From Rugamonas rubra (GTDB lineage Bacteria; Pseudomonadota; Gammaproteobacteria; Burkholderiales; Burkholderiaceae_D), in contig NZ_FOTW01000009.1 in assembly GCF_900114705.1 (NCBI RefSeq), positions 103,519-167,518 of the forward strand: DNA of 64,000 nt. Reading direction: 5' to 3'. Positions 44,901-56,900 of the stretch are shown here, piece by piece. Position numbers and translations under genes: made by a program. Each line of letters begins with the position of its first letter. Positions within the stretch are counted from its first letter, which is position 1. The notes beneath the pieces were generated by a model. It was not told the DNA's origin. It saw only the letters and a program-made list of their open reading frames with translations, and made no database searches.

Positions 44901-46507
44901 GGCGCCTGGTGTCGATGATGGGTGGGCAGCTACAGGCCGAGAGCCAGCGCGGCAGCGGCAGCATATTCCGCTTCACCATCGTCTGCCAGCGCGATACGGC
45001 GCACCGGCCAGTCGATGCGCTGCAGCAGATGACCGGCCTGCGTTGTCTGATCGTGGATGACCACGACGGCGCCCGCAGCACGTGCGCAACCATGCTGCAG
45101 GCCTTGGGCTGGCAGGTGCGGCAAGCCACCAGTGGCCGCGCCGCACTCGAGCTGGCCGCCCTCGCCAGCTACGACGTCATTCTGCTCGACTGGCGCATGC
45201 CCGATCTGGACGGCCGCCAGACCGCCGAACGGCTGCGGCGCCTGGCCCTCCAGCCGGCCCCGATCCTGATCGCGCTGACGGCGGGCAATGGCAGTGAAGA
45301 ATGCGCAGCGCTACTGGAAACCCAACCGGCGTTGTTTGACGGCGCCGTCAGCAAGCCACTGACGGCGTCGGCCCTATATGATGCTGTGGCCGAGTCGCGC
45401 CTGGGAGCAAGCCCGGTGGCTGCGGCCGCGCCGCATGACGCCGGCCAGCTTGCCGGCCTGCGCCTGCTGCTGGTCGAAGACAACGCCATCAACCAGCAGG
45501 TGGCGCGCGAACTCCTGTGCTCGGAAGGGGCGACGGTGGTCGTCGCCAACGACGGCCATGCGGCGGTGGCCATGACCACTGCCAAAGTAGACGCCTATGA
45601 TGCGGTGCTGATGGATGTGCAAATGCCCGGCATGGATGGCTACAGCGCGACCCGCGCCATTCGCCAGCGCGCCGATCTGGCGAACTTGCCTATCATCGCC
45701 ATCACCGCCAACGCCATGGCCAGCGATCGCGCCGAGGCGCTGGCGGCGGGCATGAACGACCATGTGGGCAAGCCTTTCCAGTTGGCCGAACTGGTCAGCG
45801 TGATCCGCCACCACTGCCAGCCCGGCCGGCATCAGCCCTACGCCCACCTGCCCGCCCCAGCGGCGGCAGCGGCGGTGGCGGCGGAAGCCGAGCCGCTAGC
45901 ATCGGCGTGGAACGAAACTGGCGCACTGGCGCGCCTGGGTGGAAATCAGGCCACCTATGCGCGGGCTCTGCAATCGTTTCCACGCGAATCGCGCGCGTTG
46001 ACCGACCGCCTGCGCGCCGCCGCGCTGGACGGGCAAGGCAGCAGCGCGGCCCAAATCCTACACAATCTCAGGGGTATCGCCGCGCTCGTGGGCGCCCAAG
46101 CGTTAGCGGCGCTCGCCGCCGAGGTGGAGCACGACCTGTTGGCATCGACGAACCAGCCTTGGCCATCGCTGGCGCCGTTGCTCGAAGCCAGTGCCAGCGC
46201 AGCCGACTACGCGGAGCAGCGCGCCGCTTTTTACAGTCCTGACGCCGCCCCGGCACAGGCCCCTGACCTGGCCGGCCTATCCGACCAGCTCGAGCGGCTG
46301 GCGCAACTATTGGCGGCCTCGAACATGGCGGCCTTGCCCGCCTTTGACAAACTGGAACGTCTCAGTTCACCAGCTCACCAGGGTGCGCTCGATGCGCTGG
46401 GGCAGGCGATACGCGCGCTCGACTTCGGCGCCGGCCTCGAGCTGTGCACAGCCCTGCAACGCGCGCTGGCCGAAGCCCGCTTGGCGGCGACCGGCGGGCC
46501 CAGCTAG
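41966..46507 (+). CDS. Large transmembrane multi-PAS hybrid histidine kinase with two receivers and HPt
   Basis: 1513 residues from ATG 41966. Membrane anchors at about 12-31 and 324-343 enclose a ~290-residue periplasmic Cache-like sensor. Then three PAS domains (from about 355, 501 and 638), HisKA with His791 (MSHEIRTPM), HATPase ([23 protein letters not shown]), receiver 1 (Asp1075, [14 protein letters not shown]), receiver 2 (Asp1217, [13 protein letters not shown]) and HPt with His1366 ([14 protein letters not shown]). All phosphorelay residues are present, so it can run a full four-step relay alone. Convergent with a REC-GGDEF gene; the stop codons overlap in CTAG. Confidence 0.9.
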   Translation: MRQRRLGPQGAKAVLLIVLIGVLVAAAMLTLHAGESERRQTLNVYAARLGASVNVRSETISAALAAMRRDAVFLANVPPVGGVTRAIAHHGYDPQEGSSGRQWEQRLGQIFSSFMEANQELTCIRLIGLADGGKEVLRTQRRAQQVGILPANALTRHGTEDFFQAARQLAAGQVYLSEFRLEPSSGCAYGPEQRVIHAATPVFNANGALFGMLVLSADADAVLASLQSNLGQEFQLFLTAADGSYLLAPRIAGPRTRWQRDYQHLPDPVDSGLGLQRLAGPGGNLHARSAPVRLDLDAPARNPTLTLALPDSVVETAAAAARWVLLRSLAGIGVAAALVFYLLRATRRRASKQSEELAAIVRSSHDAIIGKDLGGRVTSWNVGAQRIFGYTAEQAIGHLLSELIVPDFALAQEAAILARVKTGEVVSNQHTQRRRRDGSLVDIAVTVSPILDAAGRVVGAAKTARDISEQTAAQARILELNRSLEMQVVERTAQIRQVSAMQQAIFQHAGYAIIATDLDGKIVTFNPAAERLLDYRAADLIAQHTPALFHDPAEVVSRAKEFSVQLGEEIEPGFEVFVVKTLRGLPNEHEWTYLRRDGSAVPVLLAVTALKDETGALMGYLGMAADLSAQRAVEQQLVANDRFLNSLADNIPGMVAYWDADLLCRFANGAYLQWFGRSKAEMSGIHLRALLGDEIFHRNENYVLAALCGEPQRFERSLTMSDGAQRHTWAHYIPDIEGEEVRGFIVLVSDVTELKQAQLDMELLNRTLAQRTAEAEQASRAKSEFLANMSHEIRTPMNAVLGMLQLLQRSGLGTRQSDYTAKAEAAARALLGILNDILDFSKVEAGKMTLEVQPFNIDRLLREIGVILSTNLGEKPVELIFEQCDDLPRWIIGDAMRLQQILINLAGNAVKFTDAGEIRVRVAVLETRGDELVLEFSVRDTGIGIAPDQLARIFDGFAQADASTARRYGGSGLGLAISRRLVSMMGGQLQAESQRGSGSIFRFTIVCQRDTAHRPVDALQQMTGLRCLIVDDHDGARSTCATMLQALGWQVRQATSGRAALELAALASYDVILLDWRMPDLDGRQTAERLRRLALQPAPILIALTAGNGSEECAALLETQPALFDGAVSKPLTASALYDAVAESRLGASPVAAAAPHDAGQLAGLRLLLVEDNAINQQVARELLCSEGATVVVANDGHAAVAMTTAKVDAYDAVLMDVQMPGMDGYSATRAIRQRADLANLPIIAITANAMASDRAEALAAGMNDHVGKPFQLAELVSVIRHHCQPGRHQPYAHLPAPAAAAAVAAEAEPLASAWNETGALARLGGNQATYARALQSFPRESRALTDRLRAAALDGQGSSAAQILHNLRGIAALVGAQALAALAAEVEHDLLASTNQPWPSLAPLLEASASAADYAEQRAAFYSPDAAPAQAPDLAGLSDQLERLAQLLAASNMAALPAFDKLERLSSPAHQGALDALGQAIRALDFGAGLELCTALQRALAEARLAATGGPS

Positions 46508-47496
46508 TTCGCCGGCGCATCGACCACATCGACGCCGGGACGCTGCGCGCTAAATTGCTGGCCGCAGACGCGGGCGCGTCCGCTTTGCTTGGCGCAGTAC
46601 AACTGGGTATCGGCGCTCGCCAGCAGCGCGGCGGCGCTGCCGCCCTCGCTCGGCCGCCCCACCGCCACGCCGATGCTGACGGTGACGACTGGCGCGGCCT
46701 CTGAGTCCGGATGCGGCAAGGCCAGCGCGCGCACCCGCTGTTCCAGCGCATTGCCGCAAATCAACGCGCCATCGAGCCCGGTGGCCGGCAGCACACAGGC
46801 GAACTCTTCGCCGCCATAGCGCGCCAGCAGGTCGGACGAACGGTCCAGCCGCTGTTGCAGCGCGCCGGCGACCTGCTGCAGGCAATTGTCGCCAGCCAGA
46901 TGTCCAAAGCGATCGTTGTACCGTTTGAAAAAGTCGACGTCGATCATGATCACCGCCAGCTCGGCGCCCTCCCTGGCCGCGCGCCGCCATTCAATTTCCA
47001 ACACCGCGTCGAAACGACGCCGATTGGCCACGCCGGTCAGGCCATCGACCATCGCCATGGCGCGCAGTTGATCGGCCTGTCGTTTCACTGTCAGCTGAGT
47101 GTTGACGCGTGCCTTGACCACGGTGGCGTGAAAGGGCTTGACGATAAAGTCAACCGCGCCCGCCACCAGCCCGCGCGCCTCCTCCTCGGGGTCGCTGTTG
47201 GAGGTGACAAAAATCACCGGTATCTCCGCGGTGCGCGCAGATTCCTTGAGGCGCTGGCAAACGGCGAAGCCGCCAACATTGGGCATCACGATGTCAAGCA
47301 AGATCAAGTCGGGGGTGCGCTGCTCGAGGAATTTAAACGCGGCCTCGCCCGACAGCGCCATGTATACTTCGCAATCGTCCTTGAAAATGTCGAACAAGAC
47401 CTGGATGTTGCTGGGCTGATCGTCCACGATCAGCAACAGTGGCCGGTTACCTTGCCCCGCGTGGCCGCTCCCTGCCGGTTCGCTATCGATGCTCAT
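46504..47496 (-). CDS. Receiver-GGDEF response regulator (diguanylate cyclase)
   Basis: 330 residues: receiver ([27 protein letters not shown]) and a GGDEF domain with active-site YGGEEF and an upstream RSSD I-site, as in PleD. It should make c-di-GMP on phosphorylation and be feedback-inhibited. It is the last gene of the seven-gene minus-strand run; GGAG precedes ATG 47496. The upstream kinases are candidate phosphodonors. Confidence 0.9.
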   Translation of the reverse strand: MSIDSEPAGSGHAGQGNRPLLLIVDDQPSNIQVLFDIFKDDCEVYMALSGEAAFKFLEQRTPDLILLDIVMPNVGGFAVCQRLKESARTAEIPVIFVTSNSDPEEEARGLVAGAVDFIVKPFHATVVKARVNTQLTVKRQADQLRAMAMVDGLTGVANRRRFDAVLEIEWRRAAREGAELAVIMIDVDFFKRYNDRFGHLAGDNCLQQVAGALQQRLDRSSDLLARYGGEEFACVLPATGLDGALICGNALEQRVRALALPHPDSEAAPVVTVSIGVAVGRPSEGGSAAALLASADTQLYCAKQSGRARVCGQQFSAQRPGVDVVDAPAN

Positions 47497-47622
47497 TGCC
47501 GCTCCTGCGCGCGCCGCGCGCCTTGACTGTCGTGTTGCAAATAAAGCCGTGAGACCACCGTCCGGCGGCGCCCATTGCTGGCCTGGCCGGTGCGCCAAGC
47601 GCCGCCCCTGCCCCTCCCCCCG

Positions 47623-50340
47623 CTAAGTCGGCGCCTCCTCGCCAGCGAACTGGTCCAGCTCGGACAAGCAGCGCTCGGTGAGTTGCGTCAGGGCCGCCAA
47701 CGACTTCCCATCGCCGCCAACGCCATTGCGCCAACAAGTCTCAAGCTCCGCTGCACACTCCTGCAGCGACACCGCGCCTACCACGGCAGCGGCGCTTTTG
47801 AACGCATGCAGGCGGTCCGCGCCGGCGCCCAGCATGTCATGCCGCTGCGCCAGGTGCAGCGCCTTGAGCGCGCTGCTACATTCCTTGTGGAACGATTGTA
47901 TCAGGGTCGCATACAGGCGAACATTGCCGCCCAGACGCGATAGCGCCAGCTCGCTATCGATCACCGGCGACGGCGACGATGGCGCGCCGTCAACGACGTC
48001 GCCGACCGGGGCAGACTCAAGCGGCCGAGCTTTGCAGACGCCGAGCAAAGTCCGCACCAACTCTTCCAGTGCAACCGGCTTGTCCAGGTGCGCGTCCATG
48101 CCCGCCGCCAGGCTGGCCGCGCGGTCGCTCTCAAGCACATTGGAGGTAAGCGCGATAATCGGCAGCGCGGCGGTCTGCGGGTCCGCGCGCAGCCGTCGCG
48201 TGGTCTCGAGCCCATCCATGTCGGGCATCTGAATATCCATCAGGACGGCGTCGTAGGCCCGGTCGCCGCGGCGCGCCAGCGCGATGGCCGCCAGCCCGCC
48301 CTCGGCGGACTCGGCGTGGGCCCCTTCCCGCTGCAGTAGTTCACAGGCCACCTGCAGGTTCATCGGATTGTCATCGACCACCAGCACCCGCAGGCCTGCC
48401 AGGCGCGCATGGTCCGTGACGGCACCGCTGCGCTCGACCTCGAACGCCGCCGACACCGCCTCCCGCAGCAGCGACAAGGTCACCGGTTTGCTCAGGTAAC
48501 CATCGATCAACGCGCGCTCGGCATCGCTGCGGGCCGCCAACTCGATGCTGCCGCAGCCTGTCACCATGATGATGACGGGGCGGCGCCGTTCCCGCCGCGC
48601 CGCCCGCAAGCGCGCGGCCAACTGCCATCCATCCATCTCCGGCATGCGCCAGTCGAGCAACACCACGTCAAATCCGCCGTCCTGGCCCTCCAGGCGCGTC
48701 AATGCTTGCGCGGCACCGGCCGCCGTCTCGCCACGCCAGCCGGCGACCTCCACCATACCCAGTATCGCTTCCCGCGCCAGCGCGTGATCGTCGACCACCA
48801 GCACCCGGTAGGGCGCCGTCTCGGACTTGATCGCGGCCGACTCGACCGTCGCCAGGCGCAGGCGGAAACGGAACACGCTGCCGACACCGGCTTCACTGGA
48901 GACTTCAAGCTCACCGCCCATCAGGCCCACCAGGCGACGACTGATGGACAGTCCAAGGCCGGCGCCGCCGTAGCGCCGGGTCGCATCACCCTCGGACTGG
49001 CGGAACTGTTCAAAGATCGCATCGAGCTGTTCCGCTGCGATGCCGATCCCGGTGTCGCGCACGCTAAACTCAAGCTCCGCCGTCTTGCCGTCGGCGTGCA
49101 AGCAACTGACATCGACGACGACTTCGCCGTGCTCGGTGAATTTCAAGCCGTTACCGGCTAGAATCAACATGATTTGGCGCAGGCGCGCGCCGTCCCCCAC
49201 CAGCGTCGCCGGTACGCCGGGATCGCAGCGGATCACCACCTCCAACGCCTTGCCCCCTTGCAATGCGCGCAGCCGGATCGCCAGATCGGTGAGCACGGTC
49301 TCGATCTCGAATGGTGTCGCCTCGATCGCCAGCTCATGCATTTCGATGCGGGAAAAATCCAGCAAGTCGCTCAGCAAGGCAAGCAAGGACTGCGCCTCCA
49401 TGCTGCTCTTTTCCACATAGTCCTGTTGCTGCTCCGTCAGCCGGGTGTAGCGCAGCAATTGCAGCATGCCCAGTATGCCATTCATCGGTGTGCGCAATTC
49501 ATGCCCCATGTTGGCCAGGAACTGGCTTTTGGCGATATTCGCGGCCTGGGCCTGGTCGCGCGCCATCGCCAGTTCGGTCACGGTCTCCTGCAATGCGGAC
49601 TCGGCGCGTCGGCGTTCCTGCACCTCGATACTGATAGCGCTGTGCGTCTGCGCCAACTGTTCAGTCATCACATCGAAACGGTGCGCCAGAAAACCGATCT
49701 CGTTGTCGAGACGGAGCGCGACACGCGGCGTCAGATCGCCTTGCGCCACCTGCTCCACCACCATGCTGATCCGTGCCACTGGCGCCAGCACCCGCCGCCG
49801 CAGTATCAGGTAGGCCGAGCCGATCAGGCACGCCAGCAGGGCCAGGGCAAACAGCACCACCCGGTTGTACTGGGCTTGCGCGCGCTGCAGGTCATCGCGG
49901 TTCATCCGCATCAATTCGAACGCATCGCTCGCCATCTGCTCGGTGGTCAGAAACAGCGCGCTGACGACCGACGCCGTGCGCGCGCTGTCGGCCGCCCCCG
50001 TCAAGCTATCGAACAGCCGCTCGATCACGGCCAGATTGCCGCGCTCGCGGTCGAGCAAGGCCTGCTGCCGGCCCTCATTGTAACGGTGCGCCGCCAGTTG
50101 GCGGCGGAAGCTGTCGACACGTTGGCGCCACTGCTGGCCCGAACGCGCCTCACGATACAGCGCGGTCTCCATGATCAGGTAACGGAAGTTTCCCACCGCC
50201 TTGGCGGTGCTTTCCGCCATCTCGATCTGATCGGTCTGGGTACGCACGTCATTGGCCGCGCTCATGGTCACGCCGACCACCAGCAGCAGCGCCAGAACGG
50301 CGAGCCAGGCCAGCACTGTGGATTGTCGCTGCAGCGTCAT
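47623..50340 (-). CDS. Membrane hybrid histidine kinase with HAMP, two receivers and HPt
   Basis: 905 residues: TM1 (about 8-28), helical periplasmic domain, TM2 (about 160-180), HAMP ([21 protein letters not shown]), coiled coil, HisKA with His280 (MGHELRTPM), HATPase ([18 protein letters not shown]), receivers ([24 protein letters not shown]) and HPt ([14 protein letters not shown]). It begins six bases after the stop of an NMT1-type periplasmic binding protein, so the binding protein probably presents its ligand to this kinase (inference). Confidence 0.9.
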   Translation of the reverse strand: MTLQRQSTVLAWLAVLALLLVVGVTMSAANDVRTQTDQIEMAESTAKAVGNFRYLIMETALYREARSGQQWRQRVDSFRRQLAAHRYNEGRQQALLDRERGNLAVIERLFDSLTGAADSARTASVVSALFLTTEQMASDAFELMRMNRDDLQRAQAQYNRVVLFALALLACLIGSAYLILRRRVLAPVARISMVVEQVAQGDLTPRVALRLDNEIGFLAHRFDVMTEQLAQTHSAISIEVQERRRAESALQETVTELAMARDQAQAANIAKSQFLANMGHELRTPMNGILGMLQLLRYTRLTEQQQDYVEKSSMEAQSLLALLSDLLDFSRIEMHELAIEATPFEIETVLTDLAIRLRALQGGKALEVVIRCDPGVPATLVGDGARLRQIMLILAGNGLKFTEHGEVVVDVSCLHADGKTAELEFSVRDTGIGIAAEQLDAIFEQFRQSEGDATRRYGGAGLGLSISRRLVGLMGGELEVSSEAGVGSVFRFRLRLATVESAAIKSETAPYRVLVVDDHALAREAILGMVEVAGWRGETAAGAAQALTRLEGQDGGFDVVLLDWRMPEMDGWQLAARLRAARRERRRPVIIMVTGCGSIELAARSDAERALIDGYLSKPVTLSLLREAVSAAFEVERSGAVTDHARLAGLRVLVVDDNPMNLQVACELLQREGAHAESAEGGLAAIALARRGDRAYDAVLMDIQMPDMDGLETTRRLRADPQTAALPIIALTSNVLESDRAASLAAGMDAHLDKPVALEELVRTLLGVCKARPLESAPVGDVVDGAPSSPSPVIDSELALSRLGGNVRLYATLIQSFHKECSSALKALHLAQRHDMLGAGADRLHAFKSAAAVVGAVSLQECAAELETCWRNGVGGDGKSLAALTQLTERCLSELDQFAGEEAPT

Positions 50341-50346
50341 GCGCGC

Positions 50347-51396
50347 CTACCGGATAATGGAAATCGCACTGGGTAGCACCGCCTGCAATGCCTGGGGACG
50401 CAGGTAGTCCAGGTAGTTCGGCATGGCACGGTTGTTGATGATCTGCCGTTGCTGCGCCCAGCGCGTCTGATCATCAAGGGCGAGCAATAGGGATTGATCC
50501 AGTGAGGGCCCATAGTCGACCGGTTCAAAGAAACTGGCCACCAGTTGCGGCGGCAAGCCGATGGCGGCGGCCACGGTCTGCCGGGCCTCCAAGGGCTGGT
50601 CGATCATATATTGATGACTGTCTGCCAACGCCGCCAGCAAGCGTTGAACTTCCTGCGGATGGCTGTCGACGAAACCGACTTTCCCCACCAACAAAAAACG
50701 ATACACGAACAGGTCTTGCTCAAACAGGGCGGCAACTTTCGTGCCCAGCGCTTGCTGCAGCCTGGCCAACTCCGGTTGCCAGGTGGTGATGGCATCGACC
50801 TCGCCGTCACGCAGCGCCGTGAGCAACCCCGCCGGGGCGTAATCGACGATGTGCACCTCACTGGCGCCGACACCATGGTGCTCGAGCAATTTATCCAGGA
50901 AATACTGGGCGTTGGTGCCAAATACCGTGCCGATGCGGCGCCCGCGTAGGTCGGCGGCGCTGCGCACGCCATGGTCGACGCGCACCAGCAGCGCCGCCGT
51001 CTTGCGCGAGCCAAAGACCGTGCTGACCACGGCGATCTGGTTTCCTTTGGCGACGGCCAAGACGTAGGGCGTGTCGGCGACGACCGCCATGTCGGCCCGT
51101 CCCTCGATCACCGCGGCCAGTGCCTGCTTGCCCAGGGGATAACGCTGGGTCTGCAAAACCAGACCATGGCGCGAGAACAGTTGCCGCTGCTCGGCCACGA
51201 AGAAAGCGCCGCTGGCCGCCTGGGTCGGCAGGCCCAGCGTCAACGGCAGCGGCGCCACCACCGCGACGCTGGGCCTGGTGTAATGCCAGGCCAGCGCGGC
51301 GACCAGCGCAAGCGCCACGCCGGCGGCGATCCATCCGAGCATGCGTTGCCGCAAGGACACAAGCCGCCCCGCCCGCAGGTTTTTCATCAAGTTCAT
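50347..51396 (-). CDS. NMT1/SsuA-like periplasmic binding protein, membrane-anchored
   Basis: 349 residues. One N-terminal membrane segment (about 20-38) that lacks a lipobox and may act as anchor. Then a type-2 periplasmic binding fold of the NMT1/THI5/SsuA class: LTLGLPTQAASGAFFVAEQRQLF, EGRADMAVVADTPYVLAVAKG, DLRGRRIGTVFGTNAQYFLD, ALRDGEVDAITTWQPEL. Relatives bind sulphonates, thiamine precursors or taurine. No permease or ATPase is nearby, so a sensor role with the next kinase is more likely. ATG 51396 follows AGGAG. Confidence 0.85.
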   Translation of the reverse strand: MNLMKNLRAGRLVSLRQRMLGWIAAGVALALVAALAWHYTRPSVAVVAPLPLTLGLPTQAASGAFFVAEQRQLFSRHGLVLQTQRYPLGKQALAAVIEGRADMAVVADTPYVLAVAKGNQIAVVSTVFGSRKTAALLVRVDHGVRSAADLRGRRIGTVFGTNAQYFLDKLLEHHGVGASEVHIVDYAPAGLLTALRDGEVDAITTWQPELARLQQALGTKVAALFEQDLFVYRFLLVGKVGFVDSHPQEVQRLLAALADSHQYMIDQPLEARQTVAAAIGLPPQLVASFFEPVDYGPSLDQSLLLALDDQTRWAQQRQIINNRAMPNYLDYLRPQALQAVLPSAISIIR

Positions 51397-51433
51397 ACTC
51401 CTGTTGGCCAGCGGCGAGGCGCCGCCGACTGGT

Positions 51434-53890
51434 TCACGCCGGCACCGGCGCCAAGCCAAAGACCGTTTCACGGCGAAGCAAGGTCAGCATTTCTTCGAAC
51501 GGCAGCGGACGACTATACAAATAGCCTTGCATGATCGCGCAGCCCATCGCCAGCAGCCGATCGGCCTGGGCCTGCTGTTCCACCCCCTCCGCCACCAGAT
51601 CCATGCGCAAGCTGCTGGCCAGGCTGATAATGGCGGAGATGATGGCCGCGTCGCTGCTGTCGGTGAGCATGTCGCGCACGAAGGACTGGTCGATCTTGAG
51701 CACATCGATGGGAAACTTCTTTAAATACGACAAGCTCGAATAGCCCGTGCCGAAGTCATCGATTGAGGTGCGTATCCCCAACACGGATAGCGCGCGCAGA
51801 TTCTCCAGCGAGTGGGCGACATCTTCGATCAGCGTGCCCTCCGTGATCTCGACCTCCAGCAGATGGCTGGGCAAATCATAGCTGGCCAGCGTCATGGCGA
51901 TGTCGGCGGCCAGCGCCGGATCATCGAACTGCTGTCCAGCCAGATTGATGCTGACCGGCACCGCCACCTGCGCGCCGACCAAGCGGGCCAGGTCGGCACA
52001 GACCTGGCGCAGCACGAATTGGCCGAGCGGGACGATCAAGCCGCACTCTTCGGCCAGCGGAATGAAACTGGCGGGCGACACCAGCACGCCGTCATGACGC
52101 CAGCGTATCAGCGCCTCGAGCCCGACCACGCGCCCCACCCGGACATCGACTTTGGGCTGGTAATGCATTTCCAGCCCGCCATCCTCGATCGCCTTGCGCA
52201 ATTCGCCGATCAAGGCATGGCGGACCAGTAGCTTCTCCTCCAACTCGGCCGAGAAGAAGCAAAACCGGTTCTTGCCTTCCTGTTTGGCCCGGTACATGGC
52301 GGAATCGGCATGCCGGTACAGGCCATCCTGGTCACAGCTATCGTCGGGAAACAGGCTGACGCCGATACTGGCGGACAGATCAAACCTCCGGCTGTCGACC
52401 ATGAACACCTCCGCCAACGCCGCGAGCAGCTTGCGCGCGACCAGTCCGGCGTATTCCACGTCATCGATCGCACCGAGCAAGACAACGAACTCGTCGCCGC
52501 CCTGGCGGCAAATGGTATCGCCGGCGCGCAGCGCCTGCTGCAGCCGCACAGCGACCTGCTGCAACAGCGTATCGCCGACTGCGTGCCCGGCCGTGCTGTT
52601 GATCACCTTGAAATTGTCCAGGTCGATCAGCAGCATCGCCACATGTTGATCTTGGCGCGAGGCCTGCTCCAGCGCCTGCGTCGTCCGGTCGCGCAGCAAG
52701 GTGCGGTTGGGCAGATTGGTCAAGGCGTCGTGCTGGGCCAGGTGGGTCATCTTGTACGCCATCGCCCGCGCTTCGCTGACGTCGTGGAACACGATGATGG
52801 CGCCGCTTTGGGCGCCGTGGCGGTCGCGCACCGGCGCCGCCGAATCTTCGACCATCAGGCGCCGTCCATCGCGCCGCACCAGCACACAGTCTAGCGCCAT
52901 GCCGACGATGCGGTCCTCGCTGAGCGCCAAGCGCACCGGATTGAGCGCCGGCGCGCCGCTGTCGCCGTCGATCAAGGGCATCACGCGCTCGATCGACTGC
53001 CCCGCCGCCTCCTCGCTGCTCCATCCGGTCATGTCCTCGGCGATGGGATTAAGAAAACTGACGCAACCGTAACGGTCCGTGGCGATGACTGCATCGCCGA
53101 TCGAATCGAGCATGATGCGCATGCGCTCTTTTTCGTCGTAAAGGGCCAGCTCCGCATGTTTACGGGCGCTGACATCGGTGATCAACAACAGAAATCCGCT
53201 GTCCTGTTTGCCGCGCTCACGCCGAACCACCGAGGCCTGGGTGTGCAAGACGCCACCGTCGGCGTTGAGGATCGACATTTCAAACGCCGGCGCGGCGTCC
53301 AGCGGTCCCATATACAAACGGCGCCGTATCAGCAGGGCGTTGGCGCTGCCCACCACCTCGGGCAAGGCCATGCCCGCCATCGACGCAGCGGGCACACCAA
53401 ACCACCTGCCGGCGACGTCGTTACTGAAACGGTTCATATGCTGGTCGTCCCAATAACTGACAAAGGCGGGCAGGTGCGCGACCACATCGGCAAGGTCCTG
53501 CCGCGCCTGCGCCAGCGCGCGCGTCTGCATTCTGAGCTTTAAATGATTGAACACCCGCGCCCGCACCACGGCCAGATCGAGCGGCTTCTGCAAATAATCC
53601 ACCCCGCCCTGTTGCAGCGACGTCAGCTCATGCTCCACGCCGTGGTAACCGGTGACAAAAATCACGGCGCAATCGGCCGTGACCGGATCGGCCTTCAACG
53701 CTTCACAGACCGCGTAACCGTCCATGCCCGGCATGGCGATATCGAGCAAGACCACATCGGGGCGGCAATGGCGGGCCAGCGCCAGGCCGCTCGATCCACT
53801 GGTGGCAAAAAACACCTCGGCCAGGCCGTCGACCGCATCCCGCAACACCTTAATATTGCTGGCGATATCATCGATGATCAATATCGACAT
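51434..53890 (-). CDS. Receiver-PAS-PAS-GGDEF-EAL c-di-GMP enzyme
   Basis: 818 residues: receiver (ILIIDDIASNIK, VVLLDIAMPGMDG), two PAS domains, GGDEF with RQGGDEF and EAL domain with EALIRW, DDFGTGYSSLSYLKKFPIDVLKIDQSFV, so both cyclase and phosphodiesterase motifs look intact. ATG 53890 has AGGAA nine bases upstream; a longer start at 53917 is possible. It sits between the MASE1 kinase and the NMT1-type gene in the same operon-like run and can receive phosphoryl groups from them. Confidence 0.9.
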   Translation of the reverse strand: MSILIIDDIASNIKVLRDAVDGLAEVFFATSGSSGLALARHCRPDVVLLDIAMPGMDGYAVCEALKADPVTADCAVIFVTGYHGVEHELTSLQQGGVDYLQKPLDLAVVRARVFNHLKLRMQTRALAQARQDLADVVAHLPAFVSYWDDQHMNRFSNDVAGRWFGVPAASMAGMALPEVVGSANALLIRRRLYMGPLDAAPAFEMSILNADGGVLHTQASVVRRERGKQDSGFLLLITDVSARKHAELALYDEKERMRIMLDSIGDAVIATDRYGCVSFLNPIAEDMTGWSSEEAAGQSIERVMPLIDGDSGAPALNPVRLALSEDRIVGMALDCVLVRRDGRRLMVEDSAAPVRDRHGAQSGAIIVFHDVSEARAMAYKMTHLAQHDALTNLPNRTLLRDRTTQALEQASRQDQHVAMLLIDLDNFKVINSTAGHAVGDTLLQQVAVRLQQALRAGDTICRQGGDEFVVLLGAIDDVEYAGLVARKLLAALAEVFMVDSRRFDLSASIGVSLFPDDSCDQDGLYRHADSAMYRAKQEGKNRFCFFSAELEEKLLVRHALIGELRKAIEDGGLEMHYQPKVDVRVGRVVGLEALIRWRHDGVLVSPASFIPLAEECGLIVPLGQFVLRQVCADLARLVGAQVAVPVSINLAGQQFDDPALAADIAMTLASYDLPSHLLEVEITEGTLIEDVAHSLENLRALSVLGIRTSIDDFGTGYSSLSYLKKFPIDVLKIDQSFVRDMLTDSSDAAIISAIISLASSLRMDLVAEGVEQQAQADRLLAMGCAIMQGYLYSRPLPFEEMLTLLRRETVFGLAPVPA

Positions 53891-53987
53891 GGGTGTTGCT
53901 TCCTGCAAAGTGAACATTCGGGCACCTAGCCTATTTATGATTCCATTGTGCAATGATGCTAACGCTGGCGCCGCCACGGCGCAAGCG

Positions 53988-56900
53988 CTATCGTTGCGCA
54001 GCGACGGCGCCCGCGCCGCACCAGGCGACGGCGAGCGCCTCGCATTCCCGCAGACGTTGTTCGGCCAAGGCCATCAAGCCCGGCAGCCCCGTTCCTTGCG
54101 CCGCGCCAGCGGCACGCTCCACGGCCAGCGCGGCGCTGGCGAACTGCTCTGCGTGCAGGGTGTCCATCGTCGCACGCAGTGTCCGGTAGCCCCGTGCCAG
54201 GTCGTCGAAGCGGCCGGCTTCCCAGTGCTGGTGCGCGCTGGCGGCCTGCTCCATGGCGACCTGCAAGGTACTGGCGACGAGCGCCCTTAACCGACGCAGA
54301 CGTTGCGGATCAGCAACATCGGCGGGCATTAAATGACTCACATCGAAAGCGCTCGTCGAAGCGGGCGGCGCAGCCGCCCAACGTAGAATCGTGGCCAGCA
54401 TCTGCGGCAGCTCCAAAGGCTTGGCGATGAAATCATTCATCCCGGCCTGCAGACAGGCATGGCGTTCGATTTCCAGCACGCCAGCCGTCATCGCCAGTAT
54501 CGGCAGCGTCAGGCCCAATTGGTGGCGGATCACCTGGGTGGCCGCGACGCCGTCCATCACCGGCATCTGCACATCCATCAGCACCAGCGCATAGTCATCG
54601 GCATGGCCGCGCAAGCGCTCGATCGCCTGCTGCCCGTCGTCGACGACGTCGATCAACGCGCCCTCGTAGCGCAGCAGCTCGCAGGCGACCAGCTGGTTCA
54701 AGGCGTTGTCCTCGGCCAGCAGTATCCGTATGCCGGCCAGGCGCGCACTCGGCTGCTCCATGGCGGTGCCGGCGTCGGCCGGCGCTGCGGACATCAGCGC
54801 CCGCAACGCACGGCTCAGGGTGCCCTGCGTGACCGGCCGCGCCAACAACTGCGCGCTGCTGGGCCACTCTACGCGAGCACGCGGGTCGAACGGATTGGCT
54901 AGAATGATCAGCGGCGCGGCCACTGGACGGCCGGGGTCAAACTGGCTGCTGTCGATCAGCACCGCATCGTAGTGCTCGGCCAGCGGCCCTGGCGGCATAT
55001 CGCCATGCGCCTCACAGTAGCCGCCGGCGCGTGTGATCAGGCCGGCGACCGCGGCGCGGCTGTGATTGTCGCGATCGATCAGCAGCACGCGGGCGGCGAC
55101 GCCGACCGCTTCCCGCGGCGACGCCAAACTTGGCCTCAAGGGCAGACGGACGGCAAAGGTACTGCCGCCGCCGGGCGTGCTGGTCAAGTCAATCGTCCCC
55201 TCCATCAGCTCGACCAGACGCCGCGAGATCGCCAAACCCAGGCCGGTGCCGCCGAAGCGACGTGTCATCGAGCCATCCACCTGGGAAAACGCGGTAAACA
55301 AGCGCTGCTGCTGCTGCTGATCCATGCCGATGCCCGTATCCATGACTGAAAATACCAGTTTCGCCTCCCCCATGGCGGCCGTCGCCACCTTTACCGATAA
55401 GACGATCCTTCCGCGTTCGGTGAATTTAATCGCATTGCCGCATAAATTGATCAGGATTTGTTGCAAACGAGGTGCATCGCCTTCTAACATCTGCGGCACA
55501 TCGGCCGCGACATCGATGATTAGCCGCAGCGGTTTGTCGGCGGCGCCGATACCAATAATGCCGGCAACGGCAGTGAGCACGCTATCGAGTTCGTAAGGCG
55601 CGGCGTACAGTTCCATCCGTCCAGCCTCAATTTTTGAAAAGTCGAGCACGTCATTGAGTATTCCCAGCAACGAGTGGCCGGCTCCGCTGATCTTGGTCAA
55701 GTAGTCACGCTGGACCGCTGATAGCGCCGTATGTTCAAGCAATTGGGCCAATCCCAGCACCGCATTGAGCGGCGTGCGTATCTCATGGCTCATGTTCGCG
55801 AGGAAGCTGCTTTTAGCCTGGCTGGCCTGCTCTGCCTGTTCCTTGGCGCTGGTCAGAAACTCGCGCAGTTGGCGCTGAGCACTGGTGTCGTGTGCGATGC
55901 CAAGAAAGCCGGTGATCGCGCCCTCCTGATCGCGTATCGCTGTCATCACCAAGTCGACGGCAATCGGGCTACCATCCTGACGGACCAAGGTCCATTCGCG
56001 CCGGTCGGCCACGCCGTGTCGGGCCCGCGCTACCAGCGCGCCAAAACCGTCGAACCAGGCTTCGGCCGGTGCCAAGGCGTGGTGCTGCCGGCTCAATTCG
56101 CCCGGCTCGTGCAAGCGGACGAATGGCACCCGCCCCTCCATGTCCTGGGCGCGATACCCCAACATGCGCTCTGCGCCGGTACTGAAGACCTCGATCAGAC
56201 CCGAACTGTCGGTCGCGATGATGGCAAATTCGCTGGCCGAATCGATGATCGCCTGCAGCTGCTTGCGGGCCGCATGCTCTGCGAGCTGCGCTTGCTTTAG
56301 CGCGGTGATGTCGGTCACGATCGAATAGAAGCCGCAGGTCTGCTCCGCGACGCGGTCCGGCACGAAGGAAACATACGCCTGTCGTCCCGCACCCTCAGGG
56401 TCGGTCAACTGCAATTCAAACTGACGCGTCTCGCCGGCCAGTACTGCGCTGATGTGTTCGGCGATGCGCCCGTAGCGCTTGGCGTCCAGAACAGCCCGCA
56501 AAGACTGCCCTCGCAACGCGGCCCCATCCATGCCGAACCACAGCTGGCACGCCCGGTTGGCGAATCGATTCCGCTCGTCAGCCGTCCAGTAGCCGATCAT
56601 CGCCGGAACGTTATCGATGATGACCTGGAGCTCTCTATGGCTCTCGTCCAGCGCCACTTCCGCCTGCAGCCGGGCGCGCTCGCGCGTGCGTTCCTGCCGC
56701 CGGCTCACCGCCAGCAGCAACGGTGGAATCAAGGTCAACAACATGGGCGCGTAAATCAGCAGCACCTGCCAGTCCGATGAAAACGGCGGCGCCGCGAAAT
56801 ATGGACTCGCCATCACGGCCGCCATGACTAGGGAGACGAGCCACACCAGCAGCGCCATCGCCTCGAGGCTGAGCGTGACGGCGGCCATCATCAGCGGCAA

